9,273 nucleotides of DNA from Candidatus Kerfeldbacteria bacterium (GTDB taxonomy: Bacteria > Patescibacteriota > Patescibacteriia > SBBC01 > JACPUP01), in the NCBI GenBank assembly GCA_016192205.1, contig JACPUP010000006.1, positions 1 through 9,273 on the forward strand. The letters are read 5' to 3'. Position numbers and translations under genes: made by a program. The notes beneath the pieces are model-generated. The model had not been told where the DNA came from, made no database searches, and saw only the letters and a list, made by a program, of their open reading frames with translations. This document shows, in pieces, positions 8,155 through 9,273 of the stretch (its first letter is position 1; every line of letters starts with the position of its first letter).

Positions 8155-8573
8155 GATGCGTGGTGGCAGCGGGTCAGGAGGCGCTGTTCGAACTGTTCCA
8201 TGCGCGCTCGCTCGTGGGTGCGCTGGTGGTCGTAGCCGACAAGGTGGAGGAGTCCGTGCACAACGAGCAGTGCCACGTGGTCGTTCAATGCGCGGCCGTA
8301 CCGGAGCGCTTCAGCGCGCGCGACCGGCAGGCAGACGACGAGGTCACCGAGTGTGCCGGTTCGCACGTCTGGCGTGGCGAAGGCCAGGACGTTCGTTGGC
8401 CCGCGCTTCCCGCGGTACTGCGCATTCAATCGGGCCGAGGTCTCCCGGCCAACCAGGGCCACGGACAGTTCCGCACGAGCCGGGAGGCGCGGGAGCTGAC
8501 CCCAGGCGCACCTCAAAAGCCGTTGTACCCACGAGGCTGACACGGACCAAGCACGTTCTGACGTGACCGCCAC
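8151..8573 (-). CDS. ybeY: Endoribonuclease YbeY
   Basis: Zinc-dependent single-strand endoribonuclease for 16S rRNA 3'-end maturation and ribosome quality control; cytosolic. The zinc triad H106-x3-H110-x5-H116 is seen in HGLLHLVGYDH, with the conserved block NAQYRGKRGPTNVLAFA (50-66) and its RNA-interacting Arg54. With GTG 8573 as start the protein is 140 residues, close to family length. That start lies 19 nt after the upstream stop and has GAGCGG about 12 nt before it. Reading further upstream in frame would overlap the preceding gene's Asn/Thr tail and add a low-complexity Arg/Pro/Thr stretch, an artefact of that repeat. ATT at 8585 is a less likely start. The stop overlaps the dgkA start by ATGA. 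Confidence 0.96.
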   Translation of the reverse strand: MAVTSERAWSVSASWVQRLLRCAWGQLPRLPARAELSVALVGRETSARLNAQYRGKRGPTNVLAFATPDVRTGTLGDLVVCLPVARAEALRYGRALNDHVALLVVHGLLHLVGYDHQRTHERARMEQFEQRLLTRCHHAS

Positions 8574-8592
8574 GCGCAGGCCAATCCGCTCG

Positions 8593-9273
8593 TTACGAGG
8601 CGTTGGCGTTGGACGTGGCGTTCGTGTTGAGGTTCGCCGAACCGTTCGTGTTGGCATTCGCATTGGTGTTCGTGGTCGTCGTCGCCACCAGCGCGAAGCT
8701 GTTCACGAGCACGTCGAAGAACAAGCGGAAGTTCACGCTCGTGAGCGTGCCCACGTTGTAGGTGAGAATGTACGCCTGGTCGTTCTTCACGAGGTAGACC
8801 GAGCTTTGATCCGGACTGCGCACGCCGTCGAGCCCGTTGACGGTGAGCGACTCGATGAGGGACGGCGACACGCCCGGCGCCACCGACTGGTACCACTCGA
8901 GCGCGGTCAGCCGCTGCGGATTCTGCTGGACGAGCACTTGGAAAAACTCGCCCGTGGCTTGGTCGGGCGTGATGAGTAAGGAGGTGTCCGTGGAGTCGGT
9001 CGTGCGGGCAGTCCACGCTTTCGGGTGGAGCAGCGAGTAGCCGTTGGTCGTGTTCGTGTACTTCGTGACGAGGTTCGCGTTGTCGGCGAGCTTCTTCCCG
9101 GCCTGGGTCGGGTCGTAGCCCAAGTAGACCTCGCCGGCAATGGAGCCGTCGGCCTGCAGGACCTTACCGTCGACGAACCCGTCGCCGTCCGTGTCGGGCT
9201 TGTTCGGATCCGTGCCGTACGCCACCTCTTCGACGTCGGTCAAGCCGTCAGCATCCGAGTCTTTGGTGGACGG
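8593..9273 (-). CDS. Thrombospondin type 3 repeat-containing surface protein, 5' end beyond window
   Basis: C-terminal 226 residues of a probable extracytoplasmic protein; N-terminus, and any signal peptide, lie outside the window. Two Asp-rich calcium-binding repeats are seen at DSDADGLTDVEE (5-16) and DTDGDGFVDG (27-36), the pattern of thrombospondin type 3 repeats. A single globular domain follows (about 65-197), opening with YTNTTNGYSLLHPKAW, which resembles the PsbP-like fold; that assignment is tentative. The last 29 residues are a low-complexity Thr/Asn/Ala tail (198-226). Such repeat proteins are frequent in Patescibacteria and are usually anchored or secreted; exact role unknown. The frame is open to the window edge, so the true start is upstream. 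It is probably first in the unit continuing with ybeY, dgkA and ftsA. Confidence 0.85.
   Translation of the reverse strand, partial: PSTKDSDADGLTDVEEVAYGTDPNKPDTDGDGFVDGKVLQADGSIAGEVYLGYDPTQAGKKLADNANLVTKYTNTTNGYSLLHPKAWTARTTDSTDTSLLITPDQATGEFFQVLVQQNPQRLTALEWYQSVAPGVSPSLIESLTVNGLDGVRSPDQSSVYLVKNDQAYILTYNVGTLTSVNFRLFFDVLVNSFALVATTTTNTNANANTNGSANLNTNATSNANAS

Noticed and set aside
8574..8663. N-terminal extension of YbeY to ATG 8663
   Set aside because: It overlaps the repeat-coding tail of the upstream gene and yields Arg/Pro/Thr repeats foreign to YbeY.

Overview
The window is a GC-rich, tightly packed bacterial segment in which every convincing gene lies on the minus strand. Gene order in the direction of transcription (high to low coordinates) is: calcium-binding-repeat surface protein (5' end outside the window), ybeY, dgkA-type lipid kinase, ftsA, a small acidic ORF, a HAD-family phosphatase, ftsZ, nrdR, and a class II (adenosylcobalamin-dependent) ribonucleotide reductase whose 3' end lies outside the window. 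The short genes, the thrombospondin-type-3 protein with an Asn/Thr tail, the FtsA with an altered phosphate-2 motif, the scarcity of well-placed Shine-Dalgarno sites and the large B12-dependent reductase with a C-terminal TSCPD domain together suggest a Candidatus Patescibacteria (CPR) genome. That assignment is inferred from gene content and style; no 16S or marker search was possible.

Region by region. 8593-9273: C-terminal part of a secreted or cell-surface protein with thrombospondin type 3 repeats. 8151-8573 ybeY and 7780-8154 dgkA overlap by ATGA, and ftsA (6523-7761) follows 18 nt later, so these four genes look like one operon covering rRNA maturation, undecaprenyl-phosphate metabolism and the division membrane anchor. 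6203-6522 is non-coding and hairpin-rich, with a probable ftsA terminator. 6047-6202 (small ORF) and 5411-6034 (HAD phosphatase) form a two-gene unit separating ftsA from ftsZ. 4976-5410 is non-coding, with a large hairpin and the ftsZ promoter. 3746-4975 is ftsZ. 3584-3745 is a stack of inverted repeats behind ftsZ. 3387-3583 holds a near-consensus promoter overlapped by two NrdR boxes and a leader of about 160 nt. 2904-3386 is nrdR and 1-2801 is nrdJ.

Three points stand out. (1) The nrdR-nrdJ unit has a TTGACG-17-TATACT promoter with two candidate NrdR boxes whose centres are 32 bp apart, one in the -35/-10 spacer and one just downstream of -10; this implies direct NrdR autoregulation of dNTP synthesis next to ftsZ. 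(2) The small-ORF/HAD unit between ftsA and ftsZ is flanked by two related structured repeats of about 115-125 bp in inverted orientation (about 5177-5290 and 6344-6469), which looks like a repeat-bounded insertion into the division cluster. (3) Translation starts are odd: ftsZ appears leaderless, nrdJ has a perfect Shine-Dalgarno sequence with no ATG/GTG/TTG at proper distance, and the small ORF is one base out of frame, across an A7 tract, with the only well-spaced SD/ATG upstream of it.
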